Assembly: GCA_964603985.1 (NCBI GenBank)
Contig: CAZRXG010000012.1
Span: forward strand, 49,124-113,123
Source of the DNA: CAZRXG01 sp964603985
Lineage (GTDB): Bacteria > Chloroflexota > Anaerolineae > Aggregatilineales > UBA3940
DNA length: 64,000 nt
Direction: 5' to 3'
In this document: positions 16,686 to 23,969 of the stretch, one piece after another
How positions within the stretch are numbered: the first letter of the stretch is position 1
Layout: the number at the start of each line of letters is the position of its first letter
Notes under the pieces: model-generated
Databases searched by the model: none
Told to the model about the DNA's origin: nothing
Seen by the model: only the letters and a program-made list of their open reading frames with translations
Program-made: the position numbers and the translations under genes

Positions 16686-17798
16686 CTATCGCAGCAATAC
16701 CTCTTTCACCCTGCCCGCGTAGGCTTCGCTCTCCGGGTCGCCGGTGATGAACTCGATCTTCGCCGGGGAATCCACACCCAGGCCCAATTCCACCGCCCGT
16801 GCGATCTGCTCCTGCTCGAAGATCCTGCCCTGGCTCACCTCGGGCGTCGTGCCGAACAATCGCAGGATAGCCACGCCGACGGCGTCCATGGCAACGCGGT
16901 CGGTGCCCGCCAACACCACGTTAGCTGCAACCTGCTTCCCGGTTGCCGGGCCGCCTTCCACGAACGCCTCGACGCCGTCCATCACGATCAGCGCCGGTGT
17001 GTATGCTGTGTTGATCTCTGCGATCATGCGCCGCTGGTGGGGAGAGCCGTGCAGTTCGCTCATGTAGTCATGGTCGTTGCCGGGGATCCTTTTGGCAACC
17101 AGACCAACCGAGTTTTTGAGCGACAGGGTGAAGTGCCCACCGTAGCGATGGGTTTTCAGGTTGCAGGTCTGCACCACACACTCCGCGTCGAGCAGCATCC
17201 GGGGCACGGCGAACCCGTGCGACCAGTGGTGCTCCGGCGGCTGCCAGATCACCCACTCAGCCTCGCCCAACTCGTCAAACACCACTGCGTCGAAGCCCAA
17301 CTCCCCCGCCAGGTCGAACACGCCGATTTGTTGCATCACAGCGCGTGTGTCGCCCATGCCACTGCGATCCGCCACCGTGACCGCCCGGGCCCCCATGTTG
17401 CCCAACTCGGTGACGAGCGTGCGCAGCACGTCGGGGTGGGTCGAGCCGGGAGCCTCGTCAGCGCTGTTGAAGTTGGGCTTGAGCAGCACGCGGTTGCCGT
17501 GCGCCGGGTTGGTGCCAAGCAGCTCCATCGCACGACGCACACCGGCTGCACGATCCTCGGTCTTGACCAGCACGACCCTGGACACCTCAGCACCTCCTTC
17601 CGGCAGCAACGTCGCCGTCGGTTCCGGACTGCTCGTCGGGGCCGGGCTTGCCGCTGCCGTTGGCTCCGGGGTGGCCGTCGCCGATGTGCCTGGCCCTGTG
17701 GGTGGCATCTCGGAGGGCGTACATGCCTTAGTCAGTGGCGCAAGGATCACTGCCCCACCCAGCACCGAGATCTTGCGAAAGAATTCCCGCCGATTCAT
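16686..17798 (-). CDS. DUF362 domain lipoprotein with twin-arginine-like signal
   Basis: A 370-residue exported protein. The N-terminus NRREFFRKISVLGGAVILAPLTKAC combines a twin-arginine-like motif with a lipobox-like LTKAC, followed by a Pro/Thr/Ala-rich linker (residues about 30-70), then a DUF362 domain starting VVLVKTEDRAAGVRRAMELLG and including VLLKPNFNS, HPDVLRTLV, VQTCNLKTHRYGGHFTLSLKNSVG and AMDAVGVAILRLFG. DUF362 proteins are often fused to or next to ferredoxins; this one has no visible cluster motif. No direct operon partner: it faces away from the Rrf2 gene. Confidence 0.8.
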   Translation of the reverse strand: MNRREFFRKISVLGGAVILAPLTKACTPSEMPPTGPGTSATATPEPTAAASPAPTSSPEPTATLLPEGGAEVSRVVLVKTEDRAAGVRRAMELLGTNPAHGNRVLLKPNFNSADEAPGSTHPDVLRTLVTELGNMGARAVTVADRSGMGDTRAVMQQIGVFDLAGELGFDAVVFDELGEAEWVIWQPPEHHWSHGFAVPRMLLDAECVVQTCNLKTHRYGGHFTLSLKNSVGLVAKRIPGNDHDYMSELHGSPHQRRMIAEINTAYTPALIVMDGVEAFVEGGPATGKQVAANVVLAGTDRVAMDAVGVAILRLFGTTPEVSQGRIFEQEQIARAVELGLGVDSPAKIEFITGDPESEAYAGRVKEVLLR

Positions 17799-18029
17799 GC
17801 TTCCATTCCTCTCTGACTCCGCTTCATTGAGATGGCGCGGTGGCTGTTTCCGCCAGCCAGCACGCCTTCAACCATAACGATTCGGTCTCGCCAGGGATTA
17901 TATCTTGCGCGAGGCCGCCATTCACCGACACGAGGTCTTCGGGGACACGAACGACCTGTCAGGTTGCGTGTCTGTATAAACCGCCGGGCCGGTCTACCTT
18001 CTTTCTGCGGCCCTCGCGTTCACTCGAAC

Positions 18030-18057
18030 TTGACAATCATCCCAAAAGGGCTATAAT
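18030..18057 (+). promoter_or_regulatory. Sigma-70-type promoter of the Rrf2 gene
   Basis: TTGACA (18030-18035), 16-base spacer, TATAAT (18052-18057): an almost perfect housekeeping promoter, with AGGAG (18072-18076) ahead of the ATG at 18084. Transcription should start near 18064. Confidence 0.75.
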
Positions 18058-18083
18058 GTCGATTGGTTTGATAGGAGTTTTGT

Positions 18084-18485
18084 ATGCGTCTGACATCCCG
18101 TAGTGAATACGCGTTACTCGCGCTGATTTACCTCGCCCGCCAGGACCCGGCGGAGTTCATCTCGGTGGAAACAATCGCCACCGAGCAGGATATCCCGTCG
18201 CGCTTCCTTGAGCAGATCATGCTTACGCTCAAACGGGGGCGCTATCTACGCAGCGCGAAGGGTCGCCATGGGGGCTACTGCCTGGCCAAACCGCCGGAGG
18301 CGATCACCCTGGCGGAGATCGTCCGCCTGTTTAACGGGAAGCTGGCACCGACCGAGTCGGTTAGCAAATACTTCTACGAGCCGACACCTATCGAGCACGA
18401 GGCCAACTTGGTGGCTGTATTCCAGGACATCCGGGACACCGTCGCCCAGAAGCTAGAAGCCACCACCCTCGCCGACGTGTGTTAG
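18084..18485 (+). CDS. Rrf2-family transcriptional regulator
   Basis: A 133-residue regulator beginning RLTSRSEYALLALIYLARQ, with the winged-helix segment IATEQDIPSRFLEQIMLTLKRGRYLRSAKGRHGGYCLAKPPEAITLAEIVRLFNG characteristic of Rrf2/IscR/NsrR proteins. The three-cysteine cluster site of IscR/NsrR (between about residues 90 and 106) is missing: only one Cys in the wing (GGYC) and the last residue remain, so it probably does not bind an Fe-S cluster in the usual way. It precedes pstSCAB in the same direction with a 179-base gap that contains a GC hairpin (about 18508-18525), so it may or may not control the pst genes. Confidence 0.85.
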   Translation: MRLTSRSEYALLALIYLARQDPAEFISVETIATEQDIPSRFLEQIMLTLKRGRYLRSAKGRHGGYCLAKPPEAITLAEIVRLFNGKLAPTESVSKYFYEPTPIEHEANLVAVFQDIRDTVAQKLEATTLADVC

Positions 18486-18664
18486 GCGTATGATATCGGC
18501 TGCGCGGCATCGGGCCGCGCTTGTAGTGTGCGCAAAAATCCTACTAAACCAATATGTCAAATGTGCAAACTGGGAGAAACAACACAAAAAACTGGCGCGC
18601 CTGAAACTCTCCCGTCGCAGTCCATCAGTAACCTGTGTTTTTCGAGAATGGAGGACAGCAACCT

Positions 18665-19633
18665 ATGAAAAGCCGCAACAACTCATGGATGCTTATCATC
18701 GCGCTGGTGATGGTGTGCACTCTGCCACTCACCGGCTGTGGAGGCCCCTCCACCGCAACTGACGAGGAGGTTACCATCAGCATCTCCGGGGCCTTTGCCC
18801 TGTTCCCAATGGTCACGATCTGGGCCGACGAGTACGGTCAGCTCAACCCGAATGTGACCTTTGACATCCAGGCCGGTGGAGCAGGTAAAGGCATGACGGA
18901 CGTGCTCGCCGGTGCGGTGGATATCGCCATGCTCTCCCGCGAGCCGCGCCCTGAGGAGCTTGAGCAGGGGGCCTTCCTGATCCCCACGACCACAGACGCC
19001 GTGGTGGCGACGATCAACGCCGACAATCCCGCCCTGGATGACCTGCTGCGAACCGGCCTGTCGGTGGAGGTTGGCTACCAACTGTGGATCGACAACCAGG
19101 CGCTGACCTGGGGGGACGTGGCCGGCACCGGCGAGAGCGCCCCGGTGAACGTCTACACCCGATCCGACTCATCCGGCGCGGCTGAGGTCTGGGCGCTTTA
19201 CCTGGGCGGCGCGGGGCAGGAAGACCTGAAGGGGACTGCTGTCAACAGCGACCCGGGTGTGGCGGAGGCCGTCCGGCAGGACCCACTCGGCATTGGCTTC
19301 AACAACGTCGCCTTTGCCTACGACCCCGCCACCAAGCAGCAGGTGGAAGGGATACGCGTCCTGCCACTCGACCTCAACGGCGACGGCCAGATCACGCCGG
19401 ATGAGGATTTCTACGCCACCCGGGAGGATCTCTCGCAGGCCATCGCAGCCCGGATATATCCTTACCCCCCCGCACGTCTGCTGTATCTGGTCACAAAGGG
19501 TGGGCCTTCCCCTGCAGAGGCCGCCTTCCTGCGCTGGGTGCTGACAGAAGGACAGGCTTTTAGCCCGGATGCAGGCTACGTTCCACTGGACGAAGCAACC
19601 CTTCAAGAGGGTCTGGCTCTGCTCGAAGAATAG
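18665..19633 (+). CDS. pstS: Phosphate ABC transporter substrate-binding lipoprotein
   Basis: A 322-residue lipoprotein: signal peptide ending LPLTGC (lipobox), then the PstS-like core ISISGAFALFPMVTIWADEYG, QAGGAGKGMTDVLAGAVDIAMLSREP and NVYTRSDSSGAAEVWALYLGG. It captures phosphate outside the membrane and delivers it to PstCA. ATG at 18665 is chosen: it follows GGAGG with normal spacing and starts a proper signal peptide, while the earlier in-frame TTG would put non-signal residues in front. First gene of pstSCAB; no phoU follows. Confidence 0.88.
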   Translation: MKSRNNSWMLIIALVMVCTLPLTGCGGPSTATDEEVTISISGAFALFPMVTIWADEYGQLNPNVTFDIQAGGAGKGMTDVLAGAVDIAMLSREPRPEELEQGAFLIPTTTDAVVATINADNPALDDLLRTGLSVEVGYQLWIDNQALTWGDVAGTGESAPVNVYTRSDSSGAAEVWALYLGGAGQEDLKGTAVNSDPGVAEAVRQDPLGIGFNNVAFAYDPATKQQVEGIRVLPLDLNGDGQITPDEDFYATREDLSQAIAARIYPYPPARLLYLVTKGGPSPAEAAFLRWVLTEGQAFSPDAGYVPLDEATLQEGLALLEE

Positions 19634-19707
19634 ATCCCGTACGGCACATGTTGGCAGGTCATTCACCGGATGGCCTGCCAACACCATTCACCGGAGCGAT
19701 AAAGCAT

Positions 19708-20706
19708 ATGAAGACATATCAACAGATGCAGATGCAGATCGTCGCCAGTCGGCGGCACGATGCCCATCGTGCGCCAATTGCCTGGCGGCGGTGGCGTGAG
19801 CTTGCCGGTGACACGACCATGCATGGGCTGGCTCTCGCCGTATGCGTACTGCTGGTGGTCATTGCCCTGACGCTGATCGCGCGGTCCTGGTCGATCCTGC
19901 GCACGGTCCCCATCGGCGAGTTGTTGTTCTCGACGGCCTGGCACCCGGCCCGTGGGGTTTTTGGGCTGGGGGCGTTCATCATCGGAACGGTCGCGGTGAC
20001 GCTGGTCGCCATGAGCCTGGCCGTGCCCTCTGCCATCCTGAGCGCGATCTACCTGGCCGAATACACCGGCCCGCGTGCCCGGTTGGTGTTTAAGCCTGTG
20101 ATCGATCTGCTGGCCGGTATCCCCCCGGTGGTATACGGCCTGTGGGGGGTGCTGACCGTCGTGCCGGTGATGCGCGATGTGCTCGCGCCGTGGCTCGACC
20201 ATCACCTGGGTGAGCGCATCCCACTCTTCGCCAACCTGAATCCCACCGGATATGGACTGTTCAGCGCCGGATTTGTGCTGGCGATGATGATTTTCCCGAT
20301 CATCGTCAGCGTCACGGAAGAGGTTCTGCGCGCCGTGCCCGACGACCTGCGGCAGGCCCTCTACGCGGTGGGCGCGACGAAGTGGGAGGTCACCCGCGTG
20401 GTGGCTTTCCGTGCCGGGCGGGCGGGCCTGCTGGCGGCGGTTGTGCTGGGGCTGTCACGCGCATTTGGCGAGACTCTGGCCGTGCTGATGCTGGTCGGCA
20501 ACATCCCGCAAATCCCGCGCTCGTTGTTCGACGGTACTTATACGCTGTCGGGCCTGATCGCCAACAACTACGGCGAGTTGATGTCCGTGCCACTCTACGA
20601 GTCGGCGCTAATGGGCGCCGCGTTGATCCTGCTGGTTGTGGTGCTGTTCTTTAATGTCCTTGCGCGGCTGATACTCAACCGCCAGATCAAGGGAGGAGAC
20701 CGATGA
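19708..20706 (+). CDS. pstC: Phosphate ABC transporter permease PstC
   Basis: A 332-residue membrane protein with about six transmembrane helices (first at GLALAVCVLLVVIALTLIA) and the permease loop EEVLRAVPDDLRQALYAVGATKWEVTRVV, the EAA-type motif that docks PstB. A long cytoplasmic N-terminus (about 30 residues) is present. ATG 19708 is chosen, with GGAG about 12 bases upstream; the in-frame start at 19648 would run into the pstS 3' region. It overlaps pstA by four bases. Confidence 0.88.
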   Translation: MKTYQQMQMQIVASRRHDAHRAPIAWRRWRELAGDTTMHGLALAVCVLLVVIALTLIARSWSILRTVPIGELLFSTAWHPARGVFGLGAFIIGTVAVTLVAMSLAVPSAILSAIYLAEYTGPRARLVFKPVIDLLAGIPPVVYGLWGVLTVVPVMRDVLAPWLDHHLGERIPLFANLNPTGYGLFSAGFVLAMMIFPIIVSVTEEVLRAVPDDLRQALYAVGATKWEVTRVVAFRAGRAGLLAAVVLGLSRAFGETLAVLMLVGNIPQIPRSLFDGTYTLSGLIANNYGELMSVPLYESALMGAALILLVVVLFFNVLARLILNRQIKGGDR

Positions 20707-21560
20707 AACGCAGACGAATGATCCGCAAACTCTCGGTCTGGTTCTGGGTGGGGATCATGCGCCTGTGCCTGCTGGGGGCAGCGCTGGTCCTCGGCTCGAT
20801 CCTGCTCACCATCGTACGGCGCGGCGTGGGCGCGCTGACACTGGAGATGCTCACCAGCCCGCCGCAGCGCGCCTTCTACCTGGGTGGGTCGGGCGGCATC
20901 CTGAACGCGATCACCGGCTCTCTCTGTCTCGCGCTCGGCGCGACGCTGCTGGCCGCGTTGATCGCCGCGCCGGTAGTCCTGTTCATGCACACGTATGGAG
21001 CTGGCCGCCGCCTGGCGCGATTGGTGCGGCTGGCGTTGGACGTGTTGTGGGGCATACCGAGCATCGTCTACGGGACGTTCGTCTTCGCGCTGATGCTGAT
21101 GATAGGGATGCGCGCCTCGCTGCTGGCGGGCATTATCACCCTGGCGCTGGTCAGCCTGCCCATCCTAACACGTACCTTTGACGAGGTGGCCCTGATGGCA
21201 CCCGCCGCACTGACCGAATCGACGCTGGCACTGGGCACCACGCGTCTGGAACTGGCCGGGATGCTGCTGCGCCAGACGGTGCCCGGCCTGCTGGCGGGTG
21301 TGTTCCTGGCCTTTGATCGGAGCATCGGCGACGGCGCGTCGGTCCTGTTCACCGCCGGTTATACCGATTCCATGCCGCGCTCGTTGCTTCGCCCGGTGGC
21401 CTCGCTGCCGCTGGCGATCTTCTTCCAGCTTGGCACGCCATTCCCGGAGGTGCAGGCGCGTGCCTACGCCGCTGCGCTGGTGCTGACCGCCATCGTGCTG
21501 ATCTTCGGCTGCCTGGCCTATCTGGTGCGTGCCCGGCTGGGCCGCTACGTGATCCGGTAA
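20703..21560 (+). CDS. pstA: Phosphate ABC transporter permease PstA
   Basis: A 285-residue membrane protein with six predicted helices and the coupling loop TFDEVALMAPAALTESTLALGTTRLELAGMLLRQTVPG. It pairs with PstC to form the phosphate channel. The start overlaps the pstC stop (ATGA), and pstB follows after ten bases, so the set is one operon. Family assignment is clear from order and loop sequence. Confidence 0.88.
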   Translation: MKRRRMIRKLSVWFWVGIMRLCLLGAALVLGSILLTIVRRGVGALTLEMLTSPPQRAFYLGGSGGILNAITGSLCLALGATLLAALIAAPVVLFMHTYGAGRRLARLVRLALDVLWGIPSIVYGTFVFALMLMIGMRASLLAGIITLALVSLPILTRTFDEVALMAPAALTESTLALGTTRLELAGMLLRQTVPGLLAGVFLAFDRSIGDGASVLFTAGYTDSMPRSLLRPVASLPLAIFFQLGTPFPEVQARAYAAALVLTAIVLIFGCLAYLVRARLGRYVIR

Positions 21561-21570
21561 GGAGACTGAG

Positions 21571-22323
21571 ATGCACACCCTTTCTATCCAGAATCTCAAC
21601 GTGTGGTATGGCGCGCAACAGGCGCTGAAGAACGTCGTAGCCGATATTTCCCCCAACCGTATCACGGCCATAATCGGCCCATCCGGGTGTGGCAAATCGA
21701 CGCTGCTCAAGGGGCTGAACCGTCTGCTGGAGCTGGTTCCCGACACACGCGTGACGGGGCGCATCCTGCTCGATGGCACCAACATCTACGCCCCCACCAC
21801 GGACGTGACGGAGGTCCGCACGCGCATCGGGCTGCTGGCACAGAAACCCTTCCCCCTGCCGATGTCGATTTACGATAACGTCGCCTATGGCATTCACACC
21901 CACAGCTTAATGTCCAACAAGGACATACCCGACCGCGTCGAGGCAACACTGAGCGCCGTCGGGCTGTGGGAGGAGGTGAAGGACCGGCTGAAAGCCCCGG
22001 CATGTGGTCTCTCTGTGGGGCAGCAGCAGCGGCTGTGTCTGGCGCGGGCGCTCGCCGTCGAGCCGGATGTGCTGCTGTGCGACGAGTCCACCTCGGCACT
22101 CGATCCGCTCTCGGCGCGCACCATCGAGAATCTGCTGGTAGAGCTGAAGCAGCAATACACGGTGGTGATGGTGACACACAACCTGGGGCAGGCGGAGCGG
22201 CTGGCCGATCACGCGCTGTTCATGTGGTTGGGTGAGCTGGTAGAGCAAGGCCCGGCGGAGCATCTCTTCAACAACCCCGATCACCCCCTGATGCGCTCCT
22301 ACCTGGCCCGTGAGTTTGGGTAA
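21571..22323 (+). CDS. pstB: Phosphate ABC transporter ATPase
   Basis: A 250-residue ABC ATPase: Walker A GPSGCGKSTLLKGLN, Q-loop LLAQKPFPLPMSIYDNVAYG (the PF.(L/M)SIYDN(V/I)AYG stretch is diagnostic of PstB), signature LSVGQQQRLCLARALAV (SVGQQ in place of SGGQQ), Walker B LLCDESTSALDP and switch VTHNLGQAERLADH. Energises PstCA. AAGGAG lies just before the ATG. Last gene of the operon; the usual phoU is absent here. Confidence 0.92.
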   Translation: MHTLSIQNLNVWYGAQQALKNVVADISPNRITAIIGPSGCGKSTLLKGLNRLLELVPDTRVTGRILLDGTNIYAPTTDVTEVRTRIGLLAQKPFPLPMSIYDNVAYGIHTHSLMSNKDIPDRVEATLSAVGLWEEVKDRLKAPACGLSVGQQQRLCLARALAVEPDVLLCDESTSALDPLSARTIENLLVELKQQYTVVMVTHNLGQAERLADHALFMWLGELVEQGPAEHLFNNPDHPLMRSYLAREFG

Positions 22324-22410
22324 ACGACCGTCCCGGGGTTCGTTCTCGCCGGAAGCCCCAGCCCCACATTCACCTGCCAGCCTGTAGTGGCACCTGCGAA
22401 AATGGGGGGA

Positions 22411-22436
22411 ATCAAAAAGCCCGGTCAAAACCGGGC
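22411..22436 (-). terminator. Intrinsic terminator, minus strand
   Basis: GCCCGGT (22419-22425), loop CAAA, ACCGGGC (22430-22436) is a perfect 7-bp hairpin. On the minus strand it is followed by TTTTTGATT (complement of 22411-22418), so it terminates leftward transcripts coming from xylA or from the candidate RNA. Confidence 0.7.
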
Positions 22437-22607
22437 CAAGTGCTGTTTGGAATGGGGGCGACGGGATCGGAGACGGTGCCGGTGGCATTGAAGGCAAGCG
22501 GCGCGCCGTCGGCGTTCCTGAGGTGGGCGCAGCACACCCTCATATGCCTCTACGATTCGTTCACGGCCCAAGAACCCCCTCAACTCCAGATCCCGTCTTT
22601 ATCCCCC
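22411..22607 (-). ncRNA. Candidate structured RNA or structured 3' UTR downstream of xylA
   Basis: Between pstB and xylA there is a ~155-base stretch closed by a long-range stem: on the plus strand GGGGG (22454-22458) and GACGGGATC (22460-22468) pair with GATCCCGTC (22589-22597) and CCCCC (22603-22607). Read on the minus strand the closed domain is followed by a perfect hairpin (22436-22419) and a T5 run, i.e. an intrinsic terminator. The size, closing stem and terminator recall 6S RNA. The SRP RNA tetraloop region, the RNase P core and the tmRNA ends are not visible. It could also be the 3' UTR of xylA. No clear promoter is seen upstream on the minus strand. Confidence 0.35.
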
Positions 22608-22632
22608 ACTTTCTACAAACAAAGCAGCCGGT

Positions 22633-23799
22633 TCAGCGTGCCCCCAACAGGATTTCCACCGTAAGTTGATCGAGAAGCTCATAGGACAGCCCACGAGAGC
22701 CCAGTGCCTCTCGGTCAAAAGCGTAAGCCTTGAGGGCATTGGCCTTTTCAGCCGAATATTCACCCTTAAAGCCGTCCATACTGCCGTCGTCAGCGGTGAT
22801 TTCCGCCCACAGCGCCTGGACATCCGGGTCTGCATTCCACTGTTCAACCTTCTCCTTGAGGATAAGGTAGGTTCGCATGCAGCCGCGTGCAAAGTCTTTA
22901 ACACCCTCATAGTCTTCGGTGCGGTACGCGTGCGCATCGAAGTGGCGGCTGCCTTTATAACCGTAGTCTTCCAACAGCTTGACCAGGAAGAACGCACTTT
23001 TGAGGTTCACTGCACCGAAACGGAAGTCCTGATCGTACCGCCCAAAGGCCTGGTCATTCAGATCGATGTGGAACAGCTTACCGGCTTCAAGCGCCTGCGC
23101 CACACCGTGCGTGAAGTTCAATCCTGCCATGTGCTCGTGAGCGACTTCCGGGTTGACGCCCACCATCTCCGGATGGTCCAGCGTCTCGATGAAGGCCAGC
23201 ATATGACCGGTGGTGCTGTTGTAAATGTCGCCGCGCGGTTCGTTGGGCTTGGCTTCCAACGCAAACTTAAGCTCGTACCCCTGATCGATAACATAGTCAC
23301 ACAGGAAGTTCATTGCCTCGCGCGTGCGCTTGATGGCCTCAACCGGATCTTTGGCTGCGTCCGTTTCGACGCCTTCGCGACCGCCCCAGAAAACATAGAT
23401 CTTCGCGCCCAACTCCACGCCGAGATCGATGGCATTCATGGTTTTTTGCAGCGCATAAGCACGGACCTTTGGATCGTTGGCGGTGAAGGCTCCATCCTTG
23501 AAGACCGGATCACCAAACAGATTGGTGGTTGCCATTGGCACCACGATCCCGGTTTCGTCCAGCGCCTGCTTGAAGTCTGCTACGATCTGAGCCTGCTCAG
23601 CCGGTGTGGCGTCGATGGGAACCAGATCGTTGTCATGAAAGTTCACACCATAAGCACCAACCTCCGCCAATAAATGAACCAGCTCCACCGGCGAGAGCGG
23701 GTCACGGACCGGCGCGCCAAAAGGATCACGCCCGATGTTGCCCACAGTCCACAGCCCAAAAGTGAATCTGTGTTCAGGTTTCGGTGCATAGTCAGACAT
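22633..23799 (-). CDS. xylA: Xylose isomerase (class I, Streptomyces-type length)
   Basis: A 388-residue enzyme converting D-xylose to D-xylulose. Visible: RFTFGLWTVGNIGRDPFG at the N-terminus, the catalytic His region VNFHDNDLVP, the metal/substrate loop KFALEAKPNEPRGDIY (Glu/Lys), GVNPEVAHEHMAGLNFTHGVAQAL and LFHIDLNDQ. Length and sequence match the shorter class I isomerases of actinomycetes and Thermus. It is the last gene of the leftward sugar operon after the GH3 glycosidase, with 170 bases between them that contain a hairpin. No xylulokinase gene is in the window. Confidence 0.95.
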   Translation of the reverse strand: MSDYAPKPEHRFTFGLWTVGNIGRDPFGAPVRDPLSPVELVHLLAEVGAYGVNFHDNDLVPIDATPAEQAQIVADFKQALDETGIVVPMATTNLFGDPVFKDGAFTANDPKVRAYALQKTMNAIDLGVELGAKIYVFWGGREGVETDAAKDPVEAIKRTREAMNFLCDYVIDQGYELKFALEAKPNEPRGDIYNSTTGHMLAFIETLDHPEMVGVNPEVAHEHMAGLNFTHGVAQALEAGKLFHIDLNDQAFGRYDQDFRFGAVNLKSAFFLVKLLEDYGYKGSRHFDAHAYRTEDYEGVKDFARGCMRTYLILKEKVEQWNADPDVQALWAEITADDGSMDGFKGEYSAEKANALKAYAFDREALGSRGLSYELLDQLTVEILLGAR

Positions 23800-23940
23800 G
23801 GAAAGCCCCCTTCAAAAACTGCTGTACCCAGGTTGAATAATGTTACAGGATATTCTCCCAGGAGGAGAGTGTATAATCAGTAGACTGCAATAGCAAAGGA
23901 TTTCAACCCCTTGAGAAGCGTCTACAAGGGGCTAAAGTTA

Positions 23941-23968
23941 CCTTGCCTGATCTGTGCATCGGGCAAGG
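23941..23968 (-). terminator. Hairpin downstream of the GH3 gene
   Basis: Arms CCTTGCCTGAT (23941-23951) and ATCGGGCAAGG (23958-23968) form an 11-bp stem with one G-T pair directly after the GH3 stop codon. On the minus strand it is followed by TAACTTT, a weak T-rich tail, so it may attenuate transcription into xylA. Confidence 0.45.
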
Positions 23969-23969
23969 T

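Larger units (their letters stand above)
22324..22632. other. Non-coding gap between pstB and xylA
   Basis: This 309-base gap between converging genes has no convincing protein gene. It holds the candidate structured RNA and its terminator. A plus-strand open frame from 22440 overlaps the xylA end and the paired stems and has no family resemblance. Confidence 0.5.

Noticed and set aside
22411..22607. SRP RNA, RNase P or tmRNA as identity of the structured region
   Set aside because: None of the conserved core sequences of these RNAs could be seen on either strand.
22440..22664. Plus-strand frame in the pstB-xylA gap
   Set aside because: Overlaps the xylA 3' end and the paired stems of the candidate RNA; no protein-like features.
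23884..23920. Sequence GGATTTCAACC that looks like part of a CRISPR repeat, with its reverse complement at about 53880-53890
   Set aside because: Only single copies, no array of repeats and spacers, no cas genes in the window.
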